A program made the position numbers and the translations under genes. From assembly GCF_030694085.1 (NCBI RefSeq), contig NZ_JAUXZE010000085.1, forward strand, positions 1 through 64,000: 64,000 nucleotides of DNA, read 5' to 3'. A model generated the notes under the pieces. That model was not told where the DNA came from. It did no database searches and saw nothing but the letters and a program-made list of their open reading frames with translations. How positions within the stretch are numbered: the first letter of the stretch is position 1; the number at the start of each line of letters is the position of its first letter. This document shows, one piece after another, positions 53,388-62,322 of this stretch. Source of the DNA: Tabrizicola sp. (lineage in GTDB: Bacteria > Pseudomonadota > Alphaproteobacteria > Rhodobacterales > Rhodobacteraceae).

Positions 53388-54392
53388 CTATTCCGCCGCC
53401 TCCACCCGGACCGGAGCGCGGCGCATGGTCTGGGTCAACCGCCGTTCATGGCGGGGCGAGACGCCGAAGAACTCGGTATAGTGCCGGATCATCGGGCTTG
53501 AGGTCATGTAGCCGACCGACGCCGCGATCTCGCGCAGGCTGTCGTTGGAATACAGCACCCGCTGCCGCGCCTTCATCAGCCGCAGGTGGTGGTAATAGCG
53601 CAAGGGGCTCTGCCCGGTCTCGCGCTTGAACATCCGTTCGAAATGGCGGCCCGACAGGCCCACCGCCGCCGCCACGTCGGGGATGCGCAGGGGGTCCTCG
53701 ACATGGGTCTCGAACAGTCGGATCGCATCGCGGATCGTCGCTGGAAGGTTGTCGGTCGTGCCACCTGCCCGCGCTACGGGAACCTTCTGCGACGCATCGG
53801 CATCGCGGACGAAGGGATGCTGGAACCAGCACGCCACTTCGGTCATGCAATCGCGCCCCAGACGTTCCTCGATCAGCCGCAGCATCAGATCGAACACCGC
53901 CCCGGCGCCCGAGGCCGTGATCCGCCGCCCCTCGCGCAGGATGGTCACCTCCCGCGCTTCGATCCCCGGAAAATCGGCCTTGAACGCCGCCTCATAGCAC
54001 CAGTGGACCGAGCAAGGTTTTCCCTCCATCAGCCCCGCCCGCGCCAGCGGGAAGATCCCGCCCGAGAACGCCCCCAGCGTCACCCCTGTCCGGTCCAGCC
54101 AGCGCAGTTTCGCCGGGCTTCGGCGCGGATCGGCGAACTCGGCCGTGGGAGGCGAGATCAGGTACAGATGGTCGACCGCCTCCAGGTCCTGCAGTGTCAC
54201 GTCGGGATCGAACCCGATCTCGGCCGACGAGCGCACTGGCGTGGGCGCTTCGGCCACCAGTTTCCAGACGAACTCCTGCCGTCCGGTGATCTCGTTTGCT
54301 GCGCGCAGGGGTTCGATCGCCGAGGTGAGGCAGGCCATCGGAAAGCCGGGGAACAGCTGGAACCCCAGCCGGAGGGGACCGCGCTCAGTCAT
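53388..54392 (-). CDS. GlxA family transcriptional regulator (DJ-1/PfpI-like + AraC HTH)
   Basis: FQLFPGFPMACLTSAIEPLRAAN; C-terminal AraC HTH VAAAVGLSGRHFERMFKRETGQSPLRYYHHLRL. Confidence 0.9.
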   Translation of the reverse strand: MTERGPLRLGFQLFPGFPMACLTSAIEPLRAANEITGRQEFVWKLVAEAPTPVRSSAEIGFDPDVTLQDLEAVDHLYLISPPTAEFADPRRSPAKLRWLDRTGVTLGAFSGGIFPLARAGLMEGKPCSVHWCYEAAFKADFPGIEAREVTILREGRRITASGAGAVFDLMLRLIEERLGRDCMTEVACWFQHPFVRDADASQKVPVARAGGTTDNLPATIRDAIRLFETHVEDPLRIPDVAAAVGLSGRHFERMFKRETGQSPLRYYHHLRLMKARQRVLYSNDSLREIAASVGYMTSSPMIRHYTEFFGVSPRHERRLTQTMRRAPVRVEAAE

Positions 54393-55455
54393 CGGGCCAC
54401 CACCCGGGCGAGGTCGGCGCCCCGTCATCGTATTTCGACAACCACTCCACCATGGCGGGGCGGTTGCGGATGAACCCCTTGTAGGTCGCCAGTTCCTCCG
54501 GCAGGTCGCGGATCACCCGGTGCAGGCGGCGCGCCCATTTCGGGACGGTGACGATCTGGTCGAAGCTGCACAGGTAGCAGCGGATGTCGAAGGCGATCGC
54601 GTTCGACCGGGGAAGTCGATACAGGGTCTGCAACTCGACGCGCAAGTGCTGCTTCTGGCCCAGGTTTTCGGGCGTGATCGTCGCCTTCATCGGGCCCCAT
54701 TTGGGGTAAGTCTCGGGCGCGGTGTCCAGCAGCGGGTTGACCGTCATCGTCCAGTTGAACCGCCGGACCGGCGCGCCATGCTGCAACTTCAGCAGGAATT
54801 TCAGCGCCCGGTCGAAGACCCCCTTCTCATGCGCCAGCGGGACCGGAGCATGCCATTCGTGGAAGTTCATGCCCACGTCAAAGTCTACCGACCAGTCGGC
54901 CTGGGAAGTCGCGATGCCTGCGTCCATCCACAAGGTCCCGTCGCGTTCGTCCTGCAGCGTCCAGTCGCCTTGCGTCTGTCGCATGATGTATTCGAACGGC
55001 GGATACGGCAGCGTCGATTCGTCCAGGAATGTGAACGACTGTTCGATACCCAACGGCCGGTTCACCCAGTGCCAGCGATTGCCATCCTTGGTCAGGGAAA
55101 ACCACTGCGGATAGTCCCGGGCCTTGGCCTCCATGATCAATTCCAGCACGTCCCATCCGGCCAAGGTCATGTGCGGCAAAGATTGGCAACGCAGCGGGTC
55201 CTCGGCCAGGACCTTGGCGCGGTCGATCATCTCGGCGATGTAGTGTTCGTCGACATCGAAGACGTGCTCGAAGGCCGTCCCCGGACGTCCCGGAACATGC
55301 GGCTCCATGTTGACCGAATACATATAGTCGTCGCGGTCGAAGGGAAACGGGAACCGCCGTGGATTGCTGTTGGTGTAGGTGAAGGTCTCACGGAAGGTCT
55401 CGTCCCGGAAGAACCCACCGAAATCGTCGGGCGCAAACTTGAAATCAAGGCTCAT
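54385..55455 (-). CDS. dmmC: Heme-dependent oxidative N-demethylase (DUF3445) family, dimethylamine monooxygenase component
   Basis: 356 aa DUF3445-like; last gene of a four-gene minus-strand set matching dmmDABC order; subunit letter assigned by order. Confidence 0.75.
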   Translation of the reverse strand: MSLDFKFAPDDFGGFFRDETFRETFTYTNSNPRRFPFPFDRDDYMYSVNMEPHVPGRPGTAFEHVFDVDEHYIAEMIDRAKVLAEDPLRCQSLPHMTLAGWDVLELIMEAKARDYPQWFSLTKDGNRWHWVNRPLGIEQSFTFLDESTLPYPPFEYIMRQTQGDWTLQDERDGTLWMDAGIATSQADWSVDFDVGMNFHEWHAPVPLAHEKGVFDRALKFLLKLQHGAPVRRFNWTMTVNPLLDTAPETYPKWGPMKATITPENLGQKQHLRVELQTLYRLPRSNAIAFDIRCYLCSFDQIVTVPKWARRLHRVIRDLPEELATYKGFIRNRPAMVEWLSKYDDGAPTSPGWWPDD

Positions 55456-55464
55456 CGTCGTCTC

Positions 55465-56427
55465 CTATCGGTCGATGACGAGGGTCTTGCCCTCGAAGCG
55501 GCTCACGCAGGGCATGATCTTCTGGTTGGAAGCCTGCTCTTCCGGCGACAACCAGTGGTCGCGGTGCAGGATTGTGCCTTCGCATTTGTGAACGGACGTT
55601 TCACATTGCCCGCAGGCCCCGCCACGGCAAAGATAGGGCGCATCGACCCCGGCGGCCTCCATCGCCTCCAGCAGACTTTGCGTGGTGCCCACGGTGATGG
55701 TCTTGCCGCTGGCCGCCAGTTCCACCTGGAAAGGCAGGCCGGTGCCGGGGGCCAGGAATTCTTCGTGGTGCAATGCCTGCTTCGGCCAGCCCATGCCTTC
55801 GGCGGTCGACAACACCCAGTTGATCATGCCCTTCGGCCCGCAGACATACAGGTGCGTGCCAATCGGCTGATTTTCCAGGACCTTCTTCAGATCGATCATC
55901 TGCTTCTGGTCGTCGAAGTAGCAATGCACCCTGTCAGGATGCGCCGCCGTCAGCCGGTCCATGTAGGCACCAAGCGGCCTTGACCGGGCCGAATAGTGCA
56001 GCTCGAACTTGCCGCCGAAATGGGTGATCTGGGCGATCTGGGCCAGGAACGGCGTGATGCCGATCCCCCCTGCGATCATCAGGTGCTTCTTCGCCCGGTT
56101 GTCCAACGGGAACAGGTTCACCGGGTACGAGAGCGTCATCTCCATCCCCGGCACCACGTGCCGATGCATGTAAAGCGACCCGCCCCGCCCGACATCGTCA
56201 CGCCGGACGCTGATCTCGTAGCCTGTCCGATCCTCGGGGTCGGACATAAGTGAATAAGGGTTCAGCCTTCGCGTGCCGTGATCGTCCATCTCGACCACCG
56301 TATGCGCGCCGCCGGAAAAGGCAGGCAGGTCAGACCCGTCGCGGCTGACAAAGCGGAACCGCTTGATCAGGTTGTTGACCTCGACCACCTCGGCCACTCG
56401 AACCTGAAGTTTCGCACCCCCGCTCAT
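55465..56427 (-). CDS. dmmB: PDR/VanB-type FMN/2Fe-2S reductase, dimethylamine monooxygenase component
   Basis: RLNPYSLMSDP; GGIGITPFLAQ; CRGGACGQCETSVHKCEG 2Fe-2S motif. Confidence 0.8.
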   Translation of the reverse strand: MSGGAKLQVRVAEVVEVNNLIKRFRFVSRDGSDLPAFSGGAHTVVEMDDHGTRRLNPYSLMSDPEDRTGYEISVRRDDVGRGGSLYMHRHVVPGMEMTLSYPVNLFPLDNRAKKHLMIAGGIGITPFLAQIAQITHFGGKFELHYSARSRPLGAYMDRLTAAHPDRVHCYFDDQKQMIDLKKVLENQPIGTHLYVCGPKGMINWVLSTAEGMGWPKQALHHEEFLAPGTGLPFQVELAASGKTITVGTTQSLLEAMEAAGVDAPYLCRGGACGQCETSVHKCEGTILHRDHWLSPEEQASNQKIMPCVSRFEGKTLVIDR

Positions 56428-57050
56428 TTGAACCTCACCACGCTTTCCGGGACCAGCCCGGGGTCTTCGGCGTCGATGTTCACGCCCTGGAAGGCGGCCA
56501 TCCGACGCGAATAATGATCGCGGACGAACAGGCTCAGCCCGCAATGGCTGCACTTGAACGGGTCCGTCGCCACGTTCTCGGTGATCCCCTTGCAGTGCAC
56601 GCATTGCACCCGCCGCAGGGTCGATCCGCGCTGTTCCTTCTGGATCGAGGCGAAGGGAAAGCCGGTGTTCATGATTTCGCGCTCTGCCTGACCGATCAGG
56701 CTTTCGGTGCCCGCAAGGTAGAACTGAGTTCCCATATGGGCGTCCGACAGCACCCGTACAAGCCTTGGCATCAGCGCCGGGATGGTCGGCGCGCGGAAAA
56801 ACTGTGCCGCGCCCAAGGCTTCCAGCTTCGCCGATCCGTCGGTCCCCGTCGGACCGGGACAGTACATCACGTGGATGGCCGAAAGCATTTCCGAACGGTT
56901 GTTCGCTTTGACCAGCATGTCGGCCACAGCATCCGCACCGGCATCGTCAGCGACGATCACATGCAGCTTTCCCGCACGCGGTTCCAGCGGCGCATAGACC
57001 GGGCGCGACTTGATCGAAGGGGCGTCGATGGGGGTCAGGTCAGTCTTCAA
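56424..57050 (-). CDS. dmmA: DmmA-like dimethylamine monooxygenase subunit with zinc-ribbon-like motif
   Basis: VQCVHCKG...FKCSHCGLSLFVRDHYSRRMAAFQGV; 4-bp overlap with the reductase gene. Confidence 0.75.
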   Translation of the reverse strand: MKTDLTPIDAPSIKSRPVYAPLEPRAGKLHVIVADDAGADAVADMLVKANNRSEMLSAIHVMYCPGPTGTDGSAKLEALGAAQFFRAPTIPALMPRLVRVLSDAHMGTQFYLAGTESLIGQAEREIMNTGFPFASIQKEQRGSTLRRVQCVHCKGITENVATDPFKCSHCGLSLFVRDHYSRRMAAFQGVNIDAEDPGLVPESVVRFK

Positions 57051-57104
57051 AGGTCCGATTCCTAGAAGTGGGGACCCGCTTTGGCAGCGGGTCCCGAACG
57101 CGGT

Positions 57105-58241
57105 TCAGTCCTTGGCGGTACGGCGCTTCTTCTCGACGTCGTAGAAGGGCAGCGAGTGGGTCACGGCCTTGATCGGGCCATGCGTCCCGCAGCGCACTTC
57201 CACCTCCACGCCGTTCACCGCGCAATCGACCGGCAGACGCGCAATCGCCACGACCCAGTCGTTCAGCGGCGAGTACATCGGCTGCGTCACCACGCCGATC
57301 TTCTTGCCATCCTTGTAGACCGGGGCATTGCCGGGGACGTTCTTGCCCTCCAGCTTCAGGCCCCAGATCTTGAACCGCTCCTTGCCTTGCAGCCGATAGT
57401 GCTCCTCGGCCCCGCGGAAGCCGGTCTTGCCCTTGGTGACCGTCCAGTCGAGGCCCAGCTCCCACAAGGTATCTCCCGGCCCCTCGTTCTCGAACGGATA
57501 CATTTCCGAGTTGTCGAAGGGGAAGAACAGCAGGTAGCTTTCGGCCCGCAGCATATCCAGCGTCGTAAAGCGGCAGGGGATGATCCCCATGCTGGCGCCT
57601 TCCTCCAGTATGCGGTCCCAGATTTCGCCCGCGTCCTGGCCACGACAGAAGATCTCGTACCCGCGCTCGCCGGTATAGCCGGTGCGCGACAGGGTGATCG
57701 GCTTGCCGAACAGCATCGCCGGCATGTGGCCCATATAGGCCAGCTGGCGCACGGCTGGAATGTGCTTTTCAAGATAGTCCACCGCCAGCGGGCCTTGCAG
57801 CGAAAGGTCATGCAGGTTGTCGTCGAACCGGATCGAGACATCGCGCCCGGTCGCGGCCATGGTCAGTTGCTCATGCCCCTGACCCGAGCCATGCACCACG
57901 GTATAGCTGTTCGGCCCCATCCGGTAGATGATGCAGTCGTCGATGAATTTCCCTGCGTCGTTCAGCATGCAGCCGTAAACCGACTTGCCGGGGGCAACCT
58001 TTTCCGGGTCGCGGGTTGTCGCGCGGTCGATCACGTGGCTCGCCGCATGGCCGGTGATATGGACCTTCTTCAGGCCAGACACATCCATCAGACCCGCCTT
58101 TGTGCGGATCGCCATGTATTCGGCATCCGGGTCGCCCTTGGAATAGGACCATGCGGTTCCCATCCCGCTCCAGTCCTCAAGGTTGGACCCCAGCGCGCGG
58201 TGGCGGTCCATCAGCGCCGAAAAACGCCAGGAATTCGTCAT
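57105..58241 (-). CDS. dmmD: GcvT-family aminomethyltransferase (dmmD-like)
   Basis: 378 aa; LMDVSGLKKVHITGHAA...SRTGYTGERGYEIF; first gene of the dmm-like operon. Confidence 0.78.
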   Translation of the reverse strand: MTNSWRFSALMDRHRALGSNLEDWSGMGTAWSYSKGDPDAEYMAIRTKAGLMDVSGLKKVHITGHAASHVIDRATTRDPEKVAPGKSVYGCMLNDAGKFIDDCIIYRMGPNSYTVVHGSGQGHEQLTMAATGRDVSIRFDDNLHDLSLQGPLAVDYLEKHIPAVRQLAYMGHMPAMLFGKPITLSRTGYTGERGYEIFCRGQDAGEIWDRILEEGASMGIIPCRFTTLDMLRAESYLLFFPFDNSEMYPFENEGPGDTLWELGLDWTVTKGKTGFRGAEEHYRLQGKERFKIWGLKLEGKNVPGNAPVYKDGKKIGVVTQPMYSPLNDWVVAIARLPVDCAVNGVEVEVRCGTHGPIKAVTHSLPFYDVEKKRRTAKD

Positions 58242-58352
58242 GAGCAGTCCCTCCCAGTGGGCTTTGATTTTCGACGAGTGTCAGGCGATTCCCGCCAGAA
58301 AGCAATAATGAAGTGCAACAATCTTTCTTACCAGAAAACATCCGCCCAAGAA

Positions 58353-58378
58353 AAAGGCCGCCCCGAAGGACGGCCTTT
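58353..58378 (-). terminator. Terminator-like hairpin after the APC permease gene
   Basis: AAAGGCCG-CCCCGAAGGA-CGGCCTTT. Confidence 0.6.
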
Positions 58379-58399
58379 CCCAAAGCGGTTTGCGTAGGC

Positions 58400-60154
58400 T
58401 CAGGCGGGCAGGACAAAGAACCAGTTGGCCCAAAGCACTACCGCAGCGCCCAGAATCAGCGCCAGGTAGGGCAGCATCCCGGCCTTGCGCGCGCCCAGCT
58501 CGCCATAGGGCAGACCCAGGTCGTCATAGGCCTCTTTCGGGAACTTGCCGCCGTCCTGGAAATAGTGGCGATACCAGAACACCGGGACGATGAAGGCCGC
58601 GAAGATCAGGCCAGACCAAAGCGCGTTCTCATAGCCCCAGACCTTTGCGCCCGCGCCCAGGAACAGTGCGTTGACGAAGGCCAGCAGCGTGTTCAGCCCG
58701 ATCAGCCAGGTCGGGGCCTTCCAGGGCCGCTCCATGTGGGCGCTGTCGATGCGGTGGATCCAGCCGGCATTCAGGTTCAGGAAGTTGAACAGGATGTAGC
58801 CGACGTTCGAGATCGCAAGCACGTAGAAATACCCTCCGGCGTCCGATGCCAGCGCCAAGAGGAAGATGTTGAACGCAACGTCGGTCCACATCGCGTTGCG
58901 CGGCGCGCCGTGGGTGTTGACCTCGCCCAGGTACTTCGGCAGCCAGCCATCGCGCGACCCCTGGTACAGCGTGCGCGACGATCCGGCCATTGCGGTCATG
59001 ATCGCCAGGAACAGCGCGATGATCATCAGGATCACGAAGATCTGGGTGATCACCGGACCGCCGCCGATCATGTTGCCCAGTGCCTCGCCTACGCCCGTCC
59101 CTTCGACGATGCTCGCCTCGGTCATCCCGTCCTGGCCAAGGTAGCCCTGGAACGAGAACGGGATCAGGAAGAAGAACACCATGCACAGAAGGCCCGAATA
59201 GAAGATCGCGCGGAAGGTGTCGCGCTTGGGGTCCTTCAGTTCGCGGGTGTAGCAGACCGCCGTTTCGAAACCATAGGTGGACCAGGCCGCGATATACATG
59301 CCGCCAAGGAACAGCGTCCAGCCGCCGATGTTCCACGACCCGTCCGCATCAGCATTGGGCGGGGTCAGGCTGGTGACGTTCATCCAGTCGATCGACCCGG
59401 TCAGGATCGGCACCAGACCGACAAGGAACAGCGGGATCAGCACGATCAGCGCCAGCCACTTCTGTGCCGAAGCGGTCGAGGCGATGCCGCGTTCCTGAAT
59501 CATCAGGATGATCAGCATCAACACAACGCCGATGATGAAGGTCGAGTTGAAGTGCAGCGTTCCCAGGCCCGGAATGGTGATCGTGAAGGCCTCATAGACC
59601 CGGAACCAGGGCGTCAAAGCCTCGACCCCGGCACTACCGGCGACGGCCTGGATTGCCTGTTCGACCGTCACGCCCGCGTTTGCGGCCATATAGGCCACGA
59701 CCGCCTCGCTGTCGGCGGTGAAGCTGCCGATGTTGGCCGACACCCAATCCACGACCATCTGGCTTTCCGCCAGCGGGATCGGGAACAGCGCATTCAGGAT
59801 ATATCCCGCGGCAATGGCACAGCCCAAGGACAGCACTGGCGACCAGGCGAACCAGTTGCACCAGACCGACAAGGGCGCGATCAGCTTGGAATAGCGCAGC
59901 CAGGCGGTCGCGCCGTAGACCGAGGTGCCGCCTGACTTGTTGCCGAACATCCCGGCCATTTCGGCATAGGTGAAGCTTTGCGAGAACCCCATCAGCATGG
60001 ACAGGATCCAGACCACGAAGGCATATTGTCCCACGGTCCCCGCGATCCCGCCGATCGAGAACAGCACCAGGGGCGGCACACCAGCCGCAACCCAGAAGGC
60101 GCCCTTCCAGCTTAAAGCACGGACCATCTGGCCCGATCCAGTTTCAGTCGTCAT
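58400..60154 (-). CDS. APC family permease
   Basis: 584 aa, about 12 TM; SGGTSVYGATAWLRYSKLIAPLSVWCNW. Confidence 0.87.
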   Translation of the reverse strand: MTTETGSGQMVRALSWKGAFWVAAGVPPLVLFSIGGIAGTVGQYAFVVWILSMLMGFSQSFTYAEMAGMFGNKSGGTSVYGATAWLRYSKLIAPLSVWCNWFAWSPVLSLGCAIAAGYILNALFPIPLAESQMVVDWVSANIGSFTADSEAVVAYMAANAGVTVEQAIQAVAGSAGVEALTPWFRVYEAFTITIPGLGTLHFNSTFIIGVVLMLIILMIQERGIASTASAQKWLALIVLIPLFLVGLVPILTGSIDWMNVTSLTPPNADADGSWNIGGWTLFLGGMYIAAWSTYGFETAVCYTRELKDPKRDTFRAIFYSGLLCMVFFFLIPFSFQGYLGQDGMTEASIVEGTGVGEALGNMIGGGPVITQIFVILMIIALFLAIMTAMAGSSRTLYQGSRDGWLPKYLGEVNTHGAPRNAMWTDVAFNIFLLALASDAGGYFYVLAISNVGYILFNFLNLNAGWIHRIDSAHMERPWKAPTWLIGLNTLLAFVNALFLGAGAKVWGYENALWSGLIFAAFIVPVFWYRHYFQDGGKFPKEAYDDLGLPYGELGARKAGMLPYLALILGAAVVLWANWFFVLPA

Positions 60155-60438
60155 TCCCTCTCTCCTGTCAGACGGACAGTGCGGCCTTGGGCTTATCGTC
60201 TGCCCTTCTTGCCGGATGTCCTGTTGGGTGTTCGCGTCGGATCGTCGTGAGGTGTGGTCCGCTCCTCAGCCTTTCGCCATCCGGCGCAGAATCGTCTCAG
60301 GCAGGCGTGCCCTGCGGCCTGATGTCGCGAAGAAAGCACGGTCTTGCACGCAAGGCGAGAAGAATTTCATCTAGGCGAATATTTGTTTCCCAAAAAGTCT
60401 GGCCAAGCCGCTGGTGCCCATAGGCAGCCAAAAGGTGC

Positions 60439-60465
60439 GCGGACCGGGGGGCATCCCCGGTCCGC
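60439..60465 (-). terminator. Terminator-like hairpin after amt/small ORF
   Basis: GCGGACCGGGG-GGCAT-CCCCGGTCCGC, followed on the minus strand by CCTTTTGG. Confidence 0.55.
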
Positions 60466-60510
60466 ACACTCGACCCGAAGCTGGGTCGATCCGTCAAAGC
60501 GGCGCTGGTG

Positions 60511-60675
60511 TCAGCGAGCCTTCCTGTAGGCAGCGCTTTCGTGCCGTGACCCTGCTACAAGGACGACGATGCACAGCAGCAACGACAGGCCCAGCCAGAT
60601 CGCCTCGGTCCCCTGTCCGGCGTAATAGGCGCCTTCCACGGTGCTCCAGTCGGTGATGTTGGTTCCGATCAACAT
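60511..60675 (-). CDS. 54-aa single-TM protein paired with amt
   Basis: MLIGTNITDWSTVEGAYYAGQGTEAIWLGLSLLLCIVVLVAGSRHESAAYRKAR; starts 13 nt after the amt stop. Confidence 0.65.
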   Translation of the reverse strand: MLIGTNITDWSTVEGAYYAGQGTEAIWLGLSLLLCIVVLVAGSRHESAAYRKAR

Positions 60676-60688
60676 TCTCTCTCTCCTA

Positions 60689-62077
60689 TCATTCGGCAGG
60701 GGTGGCAGGCGCAGGTCTTGCGCCCAGGAACTCGGGATAGGCCTCGACCGGAACCTTGACCTTGTCCAGGCCCAGGATCTCGGCCGCTTCGGGTACGCGC
60801 AGCAGGCCAAGCTTCTTCAGGGCAAGCGAGACGAGGTAGCCCGGAATGAACCCCAGCGCCGCCATCACCAGCGCGCCCACCACCTGGCCATACAGCGTGA
60901 TGACCGGAGCCCCCTCGGCCGTCAGCGCCGGATAGCCGCTGGCAAAGATGCCCACCGCGATGACGCCCCACAGCCCCACGACCCCATGCAGCGCCACCGC
61001 GCCCACCGCGTCGTCGATCCGCAGCTTTTCGACATAGCCCGCGACAAGCGGCATGATCGCCCCGCCGATCATCGCAATGACGAAGGCCATCGGCGGCCAG
61101 TAAAGGTCCAGCCCCGCCGCGACCGAGATGATCCCGCCCAGCGCGCCCGACATCATCCAGAACGGGTCATGCGTCATCACCCAGGCCGCAATCGCGCCCC
61201 CGGCAAAGCCCATCAGGATGTTGAAGGTCATTGCCGACAGCGTCACCGGCGTGCCGTAGATCGTGTGGAAGATGCCGGTGCCCCAGCTCCACGGTTCTCC
61301 CGGGAAGATCACGCAGCCCATCAGGAACCCCCAGAAGCCCGCGATGATCAGCATGAGGCCGACCAGCGCCGCCGGCATCGAATGGCCCGCGATGGCATTG
61401 GCGCTGCCGTCCGGGTTGAACTTGCCGATCCGGGCGCCAAGGTTGATCAGCACGCCCAGCGTGAAGAACCCGGCAATCGCGTGGACGACGCCCGAGGCGC
61501 CGAAGTCATGGTAGCCGAAAGCCGTGACCAGCCAGCCGTCCGCATGCCACCCCCAGGCCGCGCCCAAAATCCAGACGAAGCTGCCCAGCACGATGGCCAG
61601 GATGGTGAAGCCGACGATGCGGATGCGCTCGATCAGCGACCCGGACATGATGCTGGCCGTCGTCGCCGCGAACATGGCGAAGGCGCCGAAGAACACCCCC
61701 GTCGCACTGTCGGCCACGTTCGGACCCATCGCCGTACCAACCGGGCTTGCAACCGCAACCGCATAGTCCCAGCCCGAGGTCCCTATCGGTCCCGGGGTCA
61801 TGCTGAACCCCGTCGGGAAGGCCCAGTAGATGAACCAGCCCGCGTAATAGAAGGTCGGGATGATGAAGGCGAAGGCCAGGATGTTCTTGATCCCCGAGGC
61901 CAGCGCATTCTTCGCGCGGCTGGCCCCCATCTCGTAGGACAGGAACCCGGCGTGGATCAGCACCATCAGCGGGATGGTCAGCCAGTAGAAGGTTTCCGCT
62001 GTCGTACGGTTCAGTCCAGCCAGACTGTCCTTCAGGACGGCAAGCTCTGCGGTCAATGCCGCGATCTGTTCTTCCAT
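60689..62077 (-). CDS. Ammonium transporter (Amt) family protein
   Basis: 462 aa; both pore His contexts present (DFGASGVVHAIAG, VALHGVVGLWG); MSGSLIERIR. Confidence 0.92.
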   Translation of the reverse strand: MEEQIAALTAELAVLKDSLAGLNRTTAETFYWLTIPLMVLIHAGFLSYEMGASRAKNALASGIKNILAFAFIIPTFYYAGWFIYWAFPTGFSMTPGPIGTSGWDYAVAVASPVGTAMGPNVADSATGVFFGAFAMFAATTASIMSGSLIERIRIVGFTILAIVLGSFVWILGAAWGWHADGWLVTAFGYHDFGASGVVHAIAGFFTLGVLINLGARIGKFNPDGSANAIAGHSMPAALVGLMLIIAGFWGFLMGCVIFPGEPWSWGTGIFHTIYGTPVTLSAMTFNILMGFAGGAIAAWVMTHDPFWMMSGALGGIISVAAGLDLYWPPMAFVIAMIGGAIMPLVAGYVEKLRIDDAVGAVALHGVVGLWGVIAVGIFASGYPALTAEGAPVITLYGQVVGALVMAALGFIPGYLVSLALKKLGLLRVPEAAEILGLDKVKVPVEAYPEFLGARPAPATPAE

Positions 62078-62274
62078 GATCGTCTCCCCGTTTGTCGCTG
62101 CCGCTGTTTGCATGCCGGGCAGCTGGCAGGGAAAGTTAACCACGGGTCGGCAGCCGCCCTTCATCCAGGGCAAAAGTGTTTCCCGCCAGAGTGACGCCCC
62201 TGGCTTGATCCGCCCAATGGAAGGCCGGACTGCGGGCGACTGCACGGAAATCCGGCAGAAGTGAATCCCAAAGC

Positions 62275-62304
62275 AAAAGGCCCCGGACGATACCGGGGCC
62301 TTTT
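62275..62304 (-). terminator. Rho-independent terminator after tmm
   Basis: Perfect hairpin AAAAGGCCCCGG-ACGATA-CCGGGGCCTTTT. Confidence 0.85.
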
Positions 62305-62322
62305 CCTCTGGTGACACCTGCC

